Assembly: GCA_016800925.1 (NCBI GenBank)
Contig: JABCPU010000192.1
Coordinates: 60,752-124,751 of the forward strand
DNA from: Suillus spraguei
Lineage: Eukaryota; Basidiomycota; Agaricomycetes; Boletales; Suillaceae
DNA length: 64,000 nucleotides
Direction of reading: 5' to 3'
Under the pieces are notes generated by a model. It was not told the origin of the DNA. It saw nothing but the letters and a program-made list of their open reading frames with translations, and ran no database searches. Positions 1 to 11,197 of the stretch are shown piece by piece. The number at the start of each line of letters is the position of its first letter. The first letter of the stretch is position 1. The position numbers were made by a program, and so were the translations under genes.

Positions 1-186
1 GAACTTGTCAATCTCATCATCGCCTGTGACCTTCACTTCAGTCTGTCCCAGTGGACTCCCGAAATCATCAAATGAGAAGCCACTGCTGGCAACGGGGGCT
101 GATGGCAAGACTACGTCACCCTGTCCATCCAGGTCGATATCGGGAAAGGCGGAGGCTGCGCGGTCAAAATCAAAGTCGTCGTCCAT
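1..186 (-). CDS. CLC1: Clathrin light chain, N-terminal part (cut by window edge)
   Basis: The ATG lies on the minus strand at 186-184 and 62 codons stay open to the window edge. The N-terminus reads MDDDFDFDRAASAFPDIDL, followed by a Ser/Gly-rich acidic stretch and then GDDEIDKF. This acidic opening and the DEIDKF motif just before the coiled coil match fungal clathrin light chains, which bind clathrin heavy chain hubs and regulate coat assembly at the plasma membrane and Golgi. The coiled coil itself is outside the window. The gene runs divergently from GEP4, with only 114 bases between the two start codons, so the promoters probably overlap. Identity rests on the N-terminus alone. Confidence 0.75.
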   Translation of the reverse strand, partial: MDDDFDFDRAASAFPDIDLDGQGDVVLPSAPVASSGFSFDDFGSPLGQTEVKVTGDDEIDKF

Positions 187-300
187 GTTTCTTGGTGGTG
201 CGCTGCTAATGCTGAGACTAGAAATGTCCTCGGCGTTTGCCGGGTGTCAGTACACTACTTAACTCTTACATATTATGATACATAGACTGTGTTTTTATCG

Positions 301-1248
301 ATGCCTTTGAACATCCCAGGCGTTCTTGCTCCGTTTCACTTACTCAAGAATCCTCGACTTATCATTCCCCATGTGACAGTAAAAGGTCGCCCTAGTTCTC
401 TGCATTCATAGCCACAACTAATGCTAGACCACAGACAGATATTCGCCAAATTGATTTTTTGGCGCTTCGAAATGCGGGCTATAGAGGAGCAGTCTTCGAT
501 AAAGACAATTGCTTGGTTAGTCACCAGATTTTTGACGTCTCTATTCTCCTGAATACACAGCAGACGATTCCGTATGAAGACATCCTTGTGCCACAGCTCA
601 ATGTGAGTTTAAAGGACCATAAGTTGAAGTCAGATGTTAAGAAATTATTTCGCAGGACGCCTGGAGAGAATGTCGTGAGGCATTCGGGGAAGGAAACGTA
701 ATCATCGTCAGCAATTCCGCTGGCACCAAGTACGACGCCGGAGGAATCCAGGTATGGCCAGCATTCGTCCAACATAGTCAGAAGCTGAACATACACAGGC
801 AGAATCGGTGTCATATCACCTCTCTGTCCCTGTTCTCCGACATGACACTCTTAAGCCTGGTTATTCCTGCATCACTTCAATACGCTCCTACTTTTCGTCT
901 CTTTCCGTTCCAATCCTCGATGATGAACTGGTTATAGTCGGAGACCGCATATTTACGGATGTGATCATGGCAAACAGAATGCGCTCTGGTTTCGCCTCGA
1001 CTTCGAACGACGCACCCGCTCGTGCGAGGATTGGCGGACCCCTTGCTATCTGGACGGACGGTGTCTGGCAAAAAGAGAGCATGACGATGCGATGGGCGGA
1101 AAGGCGCTTGTTGGACTTGGTTCGAAAGTGGGCAGGACATGGAGAAATGTCTTCCGTGGGTACTGACATATTCGTGAGGGAACTTTCTCCCCCGGAACCT
1201 CGCAAGACTGGAAGCGCACTTACTAAATTTTTGGGCATGACGAGATAG
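301..1248 (+). CDS. GEP4: Mitochondrial phosphatidylglycerophosphatase GEP4 (HAD family)
   Basis: Five exons join in frame to 248 residues: 301-385, 439-515, 564-602, 656-751 and 799-1248. All introns are GT-AG and about 47-54 bases long. HAD-phosphatase motifs are in order: nucleophile motif DKDNC at residues 49-53, the Ser of SNSAG near 86, Lys in LKPGY near 118, and the acidic motif VGDRIFTD near 146-153. A conserved WTDGVWQKESM block follows. GEP4/PGPP1 enzymes remove phosphate from phosphatidylglycerophosphate to make phosphatidylglycerol for cardiolipin, at the matrix face of the inner mitochondrial membrane. No breaks are seen, so this looks like a working host gene. The exon 3 acceptor could also be three bases upstream, adding one Gln. 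Confidence 0.9.
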
Positions 1249-1752
1249 CATGGTCGGCAACTTTTCTGCATATAACGCCAACCACTGGATTCGAATCTAT
1301 TACAGTTCAAGATTGGGAGGATTTGTCGGTTAGCGGTTGATTACAGCCATGGTACTTCTTTCTGTTGGAACTACTAGTTCTCGAGTCATACCTATGTGTC
1401 ATTTGTAACTCGTTGTATGATACCTTAGGTCTATTCCACCAGTCCTGAGATGTTTGGTCGATTCGGCCAATATTAGGGTATATGATCTGCTTCAAGTGGC
1501 ACCGTACGTGATACCAAAGCCAAGTAGTGATTTTTAACGTCACGAACAGCATGTTGAACTTAGTATCCAACGATGACGTTCGTGGATTCCTTCAGGATGC
1601 CAACAATTGAACAGGATTCTTACAGCATTGGACAGAACGAAAAATACTATTCGTATGCACAGCATGCCAAAGTATTTAGTACAATTAGAGTGTAACGAAA
1701 GACAACAAACGAGTGACGTGCGGTTCACGCAGCCCATCTTAGTATATAGGCC
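1249..1752. other. Convergent intergenic region
   Basis: About 500 bases lie between the stop codons of GEP4 and the chitinase. It should hold both 3' ends. No gene, RNA or repeat is recognisable; the short open frames here show no family resemblance. Confidence 0.5.
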
Positions 1753-3340
1753 CTATAACAGTTCCTTTCTGATAGAGTCTAGGAGTATATCGTCGTAATC
1801 ACCAGCAGCTTCCCACATTGCGAAACCACGCAGCCCAATCGTTTTAATAAACTCGCCCTTGAAAGTGAAAGAATGGGCATTGTCGAGGGAGATCATAACG
1901 TTCGAGGTTGGATTGTATGCAAACGGCTGTAAAGCAGTGAAATCAACACTGCTGCTACAATACGTGATCAAAGATGGAAATCTTACAGTGTGACTGCATA
2001 AATCATATGTGTGCATGATGATGCCATCAGTATACGTGCCATCTTTGTTAAGGAAGCCGGCTTCCACGAGGCCCCGAAATGTGAATGTGCCATCTGGGCC
2101 ACGCCTCGCGCCACATATATCGACACTAGTAGTAGTGTCATCCCACCCGTCACCCAAGGGCTGCTTCGTCAAGTCGAAAGTGGCGTATGCACCTAGCGTC
2201 AGCTCGCTAGGAACTCGGATGTCGCCAGACTCAGCTGGCGTCTTGCCAGGCACATCTGGCGTCTTCTTGCCAGACTCATCTGATACCTCCTTTTCAGACA
2301 CGATTGGCACAAACTTAAGGGCGTCGGGTGGAGATACACTGTACGAACGGCCAAATGAAGCAACTCCAAGCACGATCTTATCAATCGGCATGCCTGCGGC
2401 AGTCCAAGCCTTGATCGCAGAAACTGCCGAGCCCTGTTGGTTCTCGGGAGAGGCGCAGGTATCGTCCATCGGTGCGTTTGGCCCCACAGACTTAGACCAA
2501 GGGCCCCAAACGTCGTAGTTCATCAAGGTGATGTAATCGAAGACTTGCGCAAAACCGGGGATGTCAGCAGAAGGCTTTCCGCTAGCATCTGTGAAGGGTG
2601 CAAGGGATACCGCGGCTGAGAGTGTCAGTTTTTCCCCCACTGGGTCTTTGCGAAGCTCCTGGAGGAATTCAAGATAATTGGACGTATCACCGGCGCTAAT
2701 GGGATTGCAACCGACATCCTTTGTGCCGGGATACTCCCAGCTGTTCGAAATCAAGGACAGCTGGGGTTAGCGCATGAATTTGATATCACGAGTATCCACG
2801 TACTCAAACTGGATGCCATCAAGCTTGTATTTATGAACGAAATCTGTCAAGGTCTTGACAAATGTCGTCCGGCTTTCAGATGTGGCAATGTTGGAAGAGA
2901 ACCAAACACTCCCAAGCCAGCTTCCAACCGCAACATGGGCTTGAACACCCTGCACGTGCCTTAGACATCAATTGTAAAAGCAATAAACTATCGTTCGCTC
3001 ACATGTGACTGGGCATTGGAAACGAACTGAGAAAGTAGATTGGCGTGAGAGTCGTCTAGGCTTATACCGTCGGCGCTTGAAGTGGCGCTTCTAAGAGGCA
3101 TTATCGCGTCAATCACCCACCAAAGTAATATGCAATTAAGCCAGCACAGGAAACTTACACAAATGAGTAGTACATGGTATTGTACTTCCCCCAGCTGACT
3201 GAAGACAGCGGGAATTCGGTAGCATGCGAGCTCGTGTACCAAGCTGCCATGACCGGAGGAGAGGGTGGAGATTGTACGGCGGATTCGCTCGCGCTCACAG
3301 AACAAAGAGCAAGAAGAGGTACAGTGAGGATAGACAGCAT
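1753..3340 (-). CDS. Secreted GH18 chitinase-like glycoside hydrolase
   Basis: Five exons on the minus strand join to 447 residues: 3340-3159, 3090-3003, 2949-2804, 2740-1987 and 1926-1753. The ATG at 3340 opens a signal peptide (MLSILTVPLLALCSVSASES); a more upstream GTG is closed off by a stop codon. GH18 landmarks are seen: the strand motif GSWLGS near 100-104, the catalytic motif DGIQFDWEYP near 134-143 formed exactly across the 2741-2803 intron, and MNYDVWG near 212. Glu141 is the expected acid/base. The DxxDxDxE motif has Gln137 where Asp is usual. The last intron (1927-1986) is 60 bases and has no stop, so a retained form would add 20 residues. An acidic, Pro/Lys-rich insert of about 30 residues lies mid-protein. 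Likely role: remodelling or degrading chitin outside the cell. Confidence 0.88.
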
Positions 3341-5456
3341 GGCTAGCGAAATCGAGAGGCTGATAGAGATTGCGGTTGTAGCGACCACTTCTTATAGCCC
3401 CCTGATGTTGGTCTGTGCGAAATAAAAATTGATGTGGGATTAAACCCTTTGCAGCGCAAATTTGAAGGCTTGCAATGACATTCCATGCAATGCACCGGTC
3501 ATCGCAGTTTGGTTTCCTTGTGGAGCCCTGTGGTTGCTGGAGGGTATGCGAATATATACGATGAGAAAAATGGCAATTTGGGCGATCTATCACATTCGGA
3601 AATTACAGCAAGAAAGTGTTAACTTTTGAATGACCCATTGTTGCATCGTCAACGTCCAGTCCGAGTGAAGCCCTGCAGGCTGTGAACCGTGGCAGATGGC
3701 AGTCGATAGTGAGGGTATTGGTGTGCACAAAACCTAGCCAGCTGGCGTGACATGCGAAAACCTGCGAATTTGTAGTCATGCTGAGGAAGGGAATACTACG
3801 TTCAGCAGTTCGCAGGTGGACTCGTCACCTTGCAAGTTGTAAGTAGATGGGTCACCAGCCGTAGCTTGACCCATTGAAAGCCATTAAGTTGTGTGAGAGC
3901 TAAGAGCGAGTAGGGCTGGGATTTGCGATGTTAGTATTTCAAATACACCAAGTACTTGTCGCATCATTGGTGTCGGCTACGCGAGATAGTTGAAGCCAGT
4001 GGTGCGAAAAGTATTAGTATTATCATCAGAGGACTGATGAGAAAGATTAGTATTATGTAGTTGAATGTCCAAATCATTGCCAGTGGTCGAAATCCACGTG
4101 TAGCCTCAGACTTCGGAAGTAGGCGCCAGAGAGCATAGCACACATGTCCAAGTGCTATCTGCAGGATATGCCTGGAGGTCTGGAAATTAGGGCTCAACAT
4201 GCATGAAGGTTGCCCGGGTGCCCACCGATGCAAGTTTCCATGATCACTGACGATGATGCCACACCGGATGTAGATATCCGAGCTCCTGAGCGCGAGGTGC
4301 CGAAGCGGTCGTGTACATGGTATCATGCCTACCATATTGTAGCCCGTCACTACGACTCTGGACGATAAGTGGTGTATATCGAAGATGCAAGATGCAGAAC
4401 AGATTACCTACAAAGAAATATGATGGGAAGCAGGAGTGGTCAAGCATCCGATATGGTATTTGTTTGGTCAACCCCCGACGCTTACTTATACTAGGCTGAA
4501 GAAGTAAACCTGCGAACCGGAAAACAAACGATCCAGTCACGGACGGTCACGTCGTGACCGTTCGTGACGAACAGTGACGATCGATACGATCAATCCATCC
4601 CTGCCATCCATCGAACACTCCAGCTCTCCATCGAGCACTCAAGAACGAAACAAGGGACCGGAAACAGACGGAGATGCTGACGGAGATGCTGCCTAATGGC
4701 ACGCGCTCTGTGGCATCTCCCATGAAACAGCGATGCTGTCAATGCTAACGCTAACGCTAATGAAGAAGATGACGAGACTTACGCATGGCATCTCACAGGT
4801 TCGGCTCCCTAACTGGGAGGTTGGGAGACGAAGATATGGGTGTGGCATCAATTTTGAGGGGAGGTGAGGATGGAGTTGAAGGTGGAGGAAGGTGGATGAT
4901 CTTGACGGCTGGGAGTGGGAGAGTAAGGTGAGTTTGTGTGCTTCCCATCCCATTCCATTAAATATACTTGCAGTAGGTGGACCTTCGCTGCCCCAATATA
5001 GAACTGTTGGTACCGCCTTGAGTGGGTGGTATGTGAGTCATGATGGTCTTCGATCCATGGTGTTGGCATAACGCTTACGGCTGGAGATCCTCTATGGCAT
5101 TTCTATGATCACTCGCGGGTATCGAGGCGTGACTGGTGGCAAGCCACACGGACTGGACCATTTTTTTCTGCACAGGAAGCCACTGGTGAGCAAACATATT
5201 CCTCAGCTAAAGTCGATGGTTTCACACTTGTTTGACCACCATCGCCTAGAAAAAAACGGTCCCAGTGAGCGCTTAGACGGTACTGTTGGGCGCCTAGACA
5301 GTCCAGTCCAGTGTTCGCTTTCATGACTTAGGTATGAAAATCTTGGTCTCTCGTTGAACAAAGTTCGCCGCTGATTACATCACTCTTACATAGGGGCTTG
5401 GTCAACATAAAGCTCGGTCTTGTTTGTCTGTCCTCGTCCACCACCCCCTATCCTAC
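3341..5456. other. Intergenic region, boundary between host genes and mobile elements
   Basis: The first few hundred bases should hold the chitinase promoter. A CTATAAG sequence on the minus strand lies about 55 bases upstream of its ATG. The remainder has no gene I can support. It contains a strong palindrome (4536-4568) and a short GCTAAC repeat near 4743. Open frames at 3964-4350 and 4693-5069 have no recognisable motifs. Confidence 0.45.
4536..4568. repeat. Near-perfect 33-base palindrome
   Basis: Two 16-base arms (4536-4551 and 4553-4568) flank one central base, with a single mismatch. The core is ACGGTCACG-T-CGTGACCGT. A looser sequence with similar GTCAC/GTGAC words lies near 15612-15660. 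It could be a cruciform, an element end, or a binding site for a dimeric regulator. Confidence 0.6.
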
Positions 5457-6495
5457 ATGCCACTTGACTGTGAAACATATCCAGGGCTTTACAGCGCCCT
5501 TGCAATACCAGACACAGTGCTTGAGCTGGATGATGTTGCTGATGATGTTGCTGCAGAGCAGGAAACTCTTCCATCTGAGTCGCCTGCCGATAGTGTTACG
5601 GATGGGCTCTTGTCCCTTCAAGAGACTCTAAAACACGTGTCAAAAGGAATCTCAGATAGCACCGAGTCCGAGTATAAAAGGTGTGCAGTATCTGTTGTCA
5701 TTGACCTGTGCAGCCTCTTCACTGGAAATTACAGGTTAATCTTGAACTGCGACACCTTCCTGAGGGAGCATGGTCTCCTTCAGGATGGTGAGTCCTTGTT
5801 TTCTCGTCAGCCCCGCCGAGAAGCAGCTTACCTCATTGTGGCGTGGATCATGGATGCGTAAGTCTACATCTTTTACTTCTTTTTTCGCTTCTCACATGTC
5901 CTCGGTACCAGATGCGACTCCGTGGAACTCGATGGGACGAATAAGCTGTCCACTGATGAGAGAGGATCGTACAGCTATGCCCAGAAGATGCGGGCAGCAG
6001 TGACATATGCGTTTGGGCGTCTGCAGGGTCTAGGCAACCTCCTGTGGCATGAATCAGAGTTGCATAGCGGCCAGATGTTAGGTAACCCCTCAGTGTCAGT
6101 TGAGGTATCTAGTTACATGTGCAGCTTGTGGCACTGCAAGGTAAGATCATTCATTAATGCTAGAATGTACTTGACATGTCTACTTGTTGCTTGATAGGTT
6201 CAGGCAGGCAAAGTTGCAATCAGTGCCCATGCTATCACGTCCGTCAGTACTTTCCCTTTGTATAGCTGCTCCGCTGATTATTGCCGACCATAGCACATTC
6301 TGAAAAGAATGTATCATTTTAACCATCACCCTGAAAACTGTGCTATCCTTGATTACCGCCCTGGAGGATGCGGTGATGGTCTGTTATGGTGGGCTGGTGG
6401 ATGCATCAGACGTTGCTTGCATGCTGCTTACACAATAGCATTTCTCTGTATGCTACGCTGTGATGAAGTCCTGAAAATCCAGCTTCATGACCTTC

Positions 6496-7263
6496 TGTTA
6501 AGACCATACTCAAAGGGTGAAAGATCTGAAGGGCTTTGGCCTCAGTTCATGCACTGCCCCTTTCCCGAGTAATGCCCCTTATTTCAGAGAGGAGGTATAC
6601 ATCTGAAGATCTGGAAGGAGTTGTGTGATGGATCCGGACGTTCGAAGGTATCAGATATGGTATGTCTGAAGGTTATCCAGAGTGTAGGGATGGAATGAGG
6701 ATTAAGGCTAGCTTCGGAACGAGTTCCTAACTAGAAACTGACAGAGGTGGACTATCTGAAGATAGAGTCGGAGATATAGACTAAAGGAATCAATCACAAG
6801 TCTCGGAAGATGACTTAGAGCAGAAAGTGACTCAAGTCCAGAGGAAACAGAATGAGCAGAATCTAAGATGATATTTGAACTAAGGTTCTACAGAGATCTA
6901 CAAGTGGTTTATATACTGTAAGTATCTAATACGGATAATCAACAAGTCCGGGACCAAGGGCTATGTATGAAGTGTAATGGAAGTCTATTAGTTAATGCGC
7001 AGCGGATCAGTAAGCACGAATCGGAAATGAAACACAGGTAACGGATCAGTGACACAGGACGGAAGTATACACAGCCGGAATACCGGAAACAGGAGGAATG
7101 ACAAAAGGAGATAGACGCAGATATACACAAGGGAGTTAGAGTGCGAGAAGTGGGCACATTCGGATGGGTGATCTGGACAGGATCTGTGGACCAGACAGAA
7201 ATAGAATTGATCAGATCTGATCGGATATGGTCGGATCTGAGATCAGAAGTATGGTATATGACA
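6496..7263. mobile_element. Solo LTR, family A, copy 1
   Basis: Begins TGTTAAGACC and ends GGTATATGACA (TG...CA), flanked by the perfect 5-bp duplication CCTTC at 6491-6495 and 7264-7268. It sits inside an exon of the tyrosine recombinase; removing it with one CCTTC restores the frame. The copy at 13338-14062 is closely similar along its length. Confidence 0.9.
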
Positions 7264-7866
7264 CCTTCATTTCTTTTCCAACAGTCTCATTCTGACACTT
7301 CCATTCAGGAAAACACACCAAAATGGTGGTGAGAGTTTCTTAACATGGATCCAATGACATACTGACCACATTTTAGATATCAAACCCTTTTGGCTGTGGA
7401 TCATGCCCACGGAAGAGCACCTATGTGCTGTCCAAGCTATTGCCGAGCAGATTGTGGCCTCCAAAATTCTGACTGGGTACTTATTCTGAAAGTTTGCTTC
7501 AGGCGATTGAATTGCAGAAGCCAATCAGCCTTTGGTAAGTCTTTCTAGATGAAATATGTCATGAATCTAATTTAAATCACGCGATTTAGACATCCGAACG
7601 TTTTTTGGAGTTGTTTCGCAACAATCTCCTGGATATTGGGGTGGATCCCTCATCAAACGGTACACATTCGTTTCAGCGTGGGGGCTGCCAGTATCTGCAT
7701 ATCGAACGCCGGTGGCCGCTGCGTCACATATGTGAATGGGGAGGCTGGAGCCTTGAGTTTACCAACTTAACAATCGTCAAATATCTCATCTCACACAACG
7801 ATGATGCCACAGAGCCACATGAACATTTTTTCAATCCTGACCGCAGCCCATCTGTAAAATGCCCGC

Positions 7867-8828
7867 TGTAACAAACATATTGGCACTGGGCTTAAAACCC
7901 CATCTTTTGACACTCGTCTCACATCTACAGGAATTACCACTTGTCCATGGCCGTCTTACCCCTTTAGCAGTACCGCGGCATCCCACGCTTACCGCACACC
8001 GCACCGACTACCGCACCTCATTCCACATACCGATGTCCTTCCATATCCTTGCCGCGTCTGCATAGCTCCATTTGGTGCGTCATTTGTTTATGTTCGTTAT
8101 CACTGATTCTATGGCAAGCCTTATTACATGTTGCCTTGTGCCGTAGCGCCTCGCGCTATGTTTACTTATGGTGGTTACTATACTCCAGCGCTACTGATCT
8201 CGCCTAGAGTGTTCCGAGTACATACAATTTAGGATATAAGCACTGCGTACCCCGCACGATACAAGTATCTGATTTTACACCATTGCACGTACTATAGGTC
8301 AGGATTATTGTCTAGCTCTGGATCTACCCAGTAGTGGACATAGTCTTTCAAGTTTCCTTATTGCTCGTTAATCTATCACACTCGTTCTCTGTTACTGCTG
8401 GCATACAGCTGGACTTTTGACTGTTACTTTGACTGAACTTCTCACGCACCGCTACTTTACTGCTGAAAGTACCGCAGACTTCTTTACTGTTTCTTTGCAC
8501 CGCTCGCAACCTTACTGCTACCGCTGATACCATCGCTCGACATCGCTCGCTCGATGCAACTGTTACTGACCATATCTTGACCATGGTAGCACCGCTACAC
8601 ACAACGCTAGTTCCGGCAGTATCATCACTGACTGCAGCAATTTACCGCTGACCTCGACACTTCTTTCGCACATAAGTGAGAATCAAACTTGACCATACTA
8701 ATAGGCATCCCCCTTTAGGGTCGAATGCTCTTGTTCTCACAAGTGAAGCAGACTAGACGGAGTGCAAGACTCACATACTAGCTTAGGCTGTGGTTTATCT
8801 ACAGCCCAGGTTAGGTTGTATCTTTACA
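7867..8828 (+). mobile_element. Solo LTR, family B, copy 1
   Basis: Begins TGTAACAAACATATTGGC and ends GTTGTATCTTTACA. It is flanked by the 4-bp duplication CCGC (7863-7866 and 8829-8832). It lies inside the final exon of the tyrosine recombinase: without it the protein ends ...VKCPHCGRSCPCA-stop, matching the end of the second copy (VKCRQCGRCCSCA). It is about 962 bp and similar to 48629-49581. Confidence 0.88.
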
Positions 8829-8975
8829 CCGCATTGTGGAAGGTCATGCCCATGTGCTTGATACTGTTGTCTCGTACTACCTTGCATCAATTTAATGACG
8901 ACCGTACTTTGGTCATGTGATATAGTGTGAAGACTTCAAGTGCTAGCCTAGCCTTCAAACTTATCTTGGAGGAAA

Positions 8976-9122
8976 ATGGACCTTGACAAGACCCCTCCTC
9001 ATGCAGAACTTGAGGATGTCGCCAGGGAACTCGCAGCTGCAAAGGAGCTCGCGGACTCTTGTGAAGCTACCTTCTGGGACCAAATGCAAACAGAGATGGG
9101 ATGTTCCCAAACCTGCAGATGA
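8976..9122 (+). CDS. Small acidic open frame, uncertain
   Basis: An ATG-started frame of 48 codons begins MDLDKTPPHAELEDVAREL and is Ala/Glu-rich with helix-forming character. Another frame continues just downstream (PADENVDPNKTDENEWPKE), so a frameshift or intron may separate two parts of one gene. No family is recognised. It lies between the recombinase and the SAP-like gene and could be a decayed passenger. Confidence 0.25.
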   Translation: MDLDKTPPHAELEDVARELAAAKELADSCEATFWDQMQTEMGCSQTCR

Positions 9123-9465
9123 GAATGTTGACCCTAATAAGACTGATGAGAATGAATGGCCGAAGGAGACCCTGGAAGTGTCCATGCCAAAAAAGTACCA
9201 TTCTTGCCTGGGATGCTACTCTGGCAGAGAGTGGCACTGTGGGTAAGACACCTAAGAAATCCTGCTGGGATCAAGCTGCATCATTCCAGAAGCCCCCATG
9301 ATGCAGATAATAATGAACATGCCAGGTAATCATGCAGGAGGATAAGCATAACCATTATCTCAGTAATGAGGAGTTGGACTTGCATTGCATATGGTCTGCA
9401 GGATGAGCAGCAGAAAGTGTGGACCATGACTGCACTTGGACTTGCTGCCCCATTGTGTATGAAAG

Positions 9466-9590
9466 TGCGCATTCCAAGACATGACTGAGCATTGTCTACA
9501 AAACCGCACATTCCCAAGACATGACTGAGCATTGTCTACAAAAGTGCGCATTCCCAAGACATGACTGAGCATCATCTACAAAAACTCAAT
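9466..9590. repeat. Tandem repeat of about 38 bases, three copies
   Basis: Three near-identical units containing CCAAGACATGACTGAGCAT followed by TGTCTACAAAA lie in tandem about 70 bases downstream of the SAP-like gene's stop codon. Confidence 0.75.
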
Positions 9591-9662
9591 GTACAAGATT
9601 TATTCAACATGGGATGCAGTTTGGGAACTATGTGAGTGCAAGGGAGAATAATACAAGTATAT

Positions 9663-10927
9663 CTATTGGAGTTTCTTTAATTGCTGATAGTGGCGGGCAA
9701 TTGCTGACTTGTTTCTCATAACATGAACCTCATCTCCCTTGCGATACGTTGCATGGCTATTGACTGAAAATTCCTTCCAGAAATCTTCCGGTGTGCTTTG
9801 ATGGTATTGAGTGACAATATCCTGCAAGGGCGAGTTAGTTGACTATGTATTAGCAAATGGATTCACTTACTCTCCAACCTGTCCATTGACTTTTAGTTCC
9901 CTGCCACTGGCCATATTTGCTGTAATGGTAAACATATGGCCAGTATACTATTGGAATAGGGCGTCCTTCAATCATTAACACTGATTCTTTCCCCCAATGA
10001 GGACTGGTATCATCCCACATGGCATTGAGACGTGGGATATCCTGGTTAAATGTGATAGCAACAGGATCTGGCACGTCATCAAGCACAAAGCTTACTTCAG
10101 TCCCATCTCCTAGCTTAAGGCAACATGTTTCACTTTTATCCACAGTATGGGCCACAGACTCGCTATCAGAGGAAGGCGCTGTGAGACTTTCGGAATCCGA
10201 ATCAATATTGCTGGTTTTGGCTGTATGTGTTATGTCTAGTCGGGCAATTATCCCAGCACTAACCTTTTGTGCGATCTGAAAAACCGTGAGTCAGATGCAG
10301 CAAAAAATGATGGAGTGAGTGCCCACCTCTGACATGATGGATGAAATTGTGCTCTCAGTCTGCCATTGAGGTAGGAATGTCCCACCACCCCCAGGCCTAG
10401 CTGGCGCTGACTCACTGATGGTTACCTCAGACTCGGGCCTGCATGGATGCTTGGCAATGATGGCATGTGCCTGCCAGTGATCATTATGTGTGAGCATAGT
10501 AAAGTCATGAACTCGTGGCATTGATGACTTACCCATGGAAGGATCTCACTGATCTCTTGTGGAGTGCATAAATCCTTTGAGTGCTCAACTGGGTTGCGTC
10601 CATCATGGACTGCATTAGACTCCCTATCACCACAGAGTTTTGCGAGATGCTGTGCCGATAGTTTCGGACAGCTCATTTTTTTCTTGCCTGCTTTGGTGAC
10701 AGTGTGACTGCCCTTGTGTGGCTGATGCACACCTGGACGAAGCCTTATGGTAATTTATATGATAGTCAGGTTCCCTTAGCAAATGAATATGTATTTTATC
10801 AGACTCACCTGTCCCATTGGCCTTGGTCCTTACTGAATTCCTCCAACTGAGATTGTAGGACACTTTTGTTGGCACAGACCTTGAGACTGAACATGCGGCA
10901 GTAGTGCTTGAGGGTCTTCACCGTCAT
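9663..10927 (-). CDS. SAP-like domain protein, transposon-associated, apparently intact
   Basis: Five exons (10927-10809, 10743-10533, 10470-10327, 10275-9871 and 9821-9663) join without stops to 345 residues; every intron is GT-AG. Residues 1-31 (TLKHYCRMFSLKV...LQSQLEEF) fit the SAP helix-extension-helix pattern, which binds AT-rich or scaffold DNA. A basic segment (SHTVTKAGKKK) follows, then an acidic Ser-rich stretch, and a C-terminal block with WDDTSPHW near 245 and PIPIVYWPYVYHY, then STPEDFWKEF. I do not know a named function for that block. It lies between the dead recombinase and a GEN1-like pseudogene, with its start only 270 bases from the latter's start on the opposite strand, so the two may share a promoter. 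It is the only gene of the trio without visible damage. Confidence 0.68.
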
Positions 10928-11197
10928 GCTCGAACTATTATTGTTATGTTGAGTTTGAAGGTCTGAAGTAAGAGAAACGACCTACATTGATAATAATTCC
11001 ACCTGCGGTTGCCCGCTACTAGTGTCAAAGCCTACAGGAAAGGGCAAGGTTGTGGTCTCCATCATGAATGGTGGTGTAAAACAAACAGTGTCCGAAAAAA
11101 TTCATGAGTCCAAGCATTATCTTTGAATTAATGAATTACATACATGATGAGCAAATAGTGGATAGGTGCTCCCATTCCATCCTTAAACTTAGCTGTC

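Larger units (their letters stand above)
5457..8861 (+). pseudogene. Tyrosine recombinase (DNA breaking-rejoining type), interrupted by two solo LTRs
   Basis: Segments 5457-5857, 5912-6140, 6198-6242, 6294-6495, 7269-7328, 7377-7534, 7590-7866 and 8833-8861 form one frame of about 466 codons once the LTRs and one target-site copy each are set aside. The C-terminal half has a tyrosine-recombinase layout: LRCDEVLKIQ around the first Arg, LTLPFRKTH, the box-II region HSFQRGGCQ (His391) and a candidate nucleophile Tyr430 in TIVKYL. A Cys-rich tail (CPHCGRSCPCA) ends the protein. Two in-frame TGA codons (7487 and 7508) and loss of the HxxR arginine (Gln394) show it is dead. The copy at 29139-29598 keeps Arg at the first TGA site. 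Such recombinases cut and rejoin DNA for element excision and integration. The family call is from motif recall. Confidence 0.72.

Noticed and set aside
1280..1310. TTCGAATCT-like word suggesting a tRNA B box
   Set aside because: No matching A box or cloverleaf stems nearby. No tRNA or rRNA gene could be supported anywhere in the window.
3964..4350. Minus-strand frame of 128 codons with a hydrophobic C-terminal half
   Set aside because: No motif, no neighbouring exons in phase, and its ATG context is unremarkable; likely chance.
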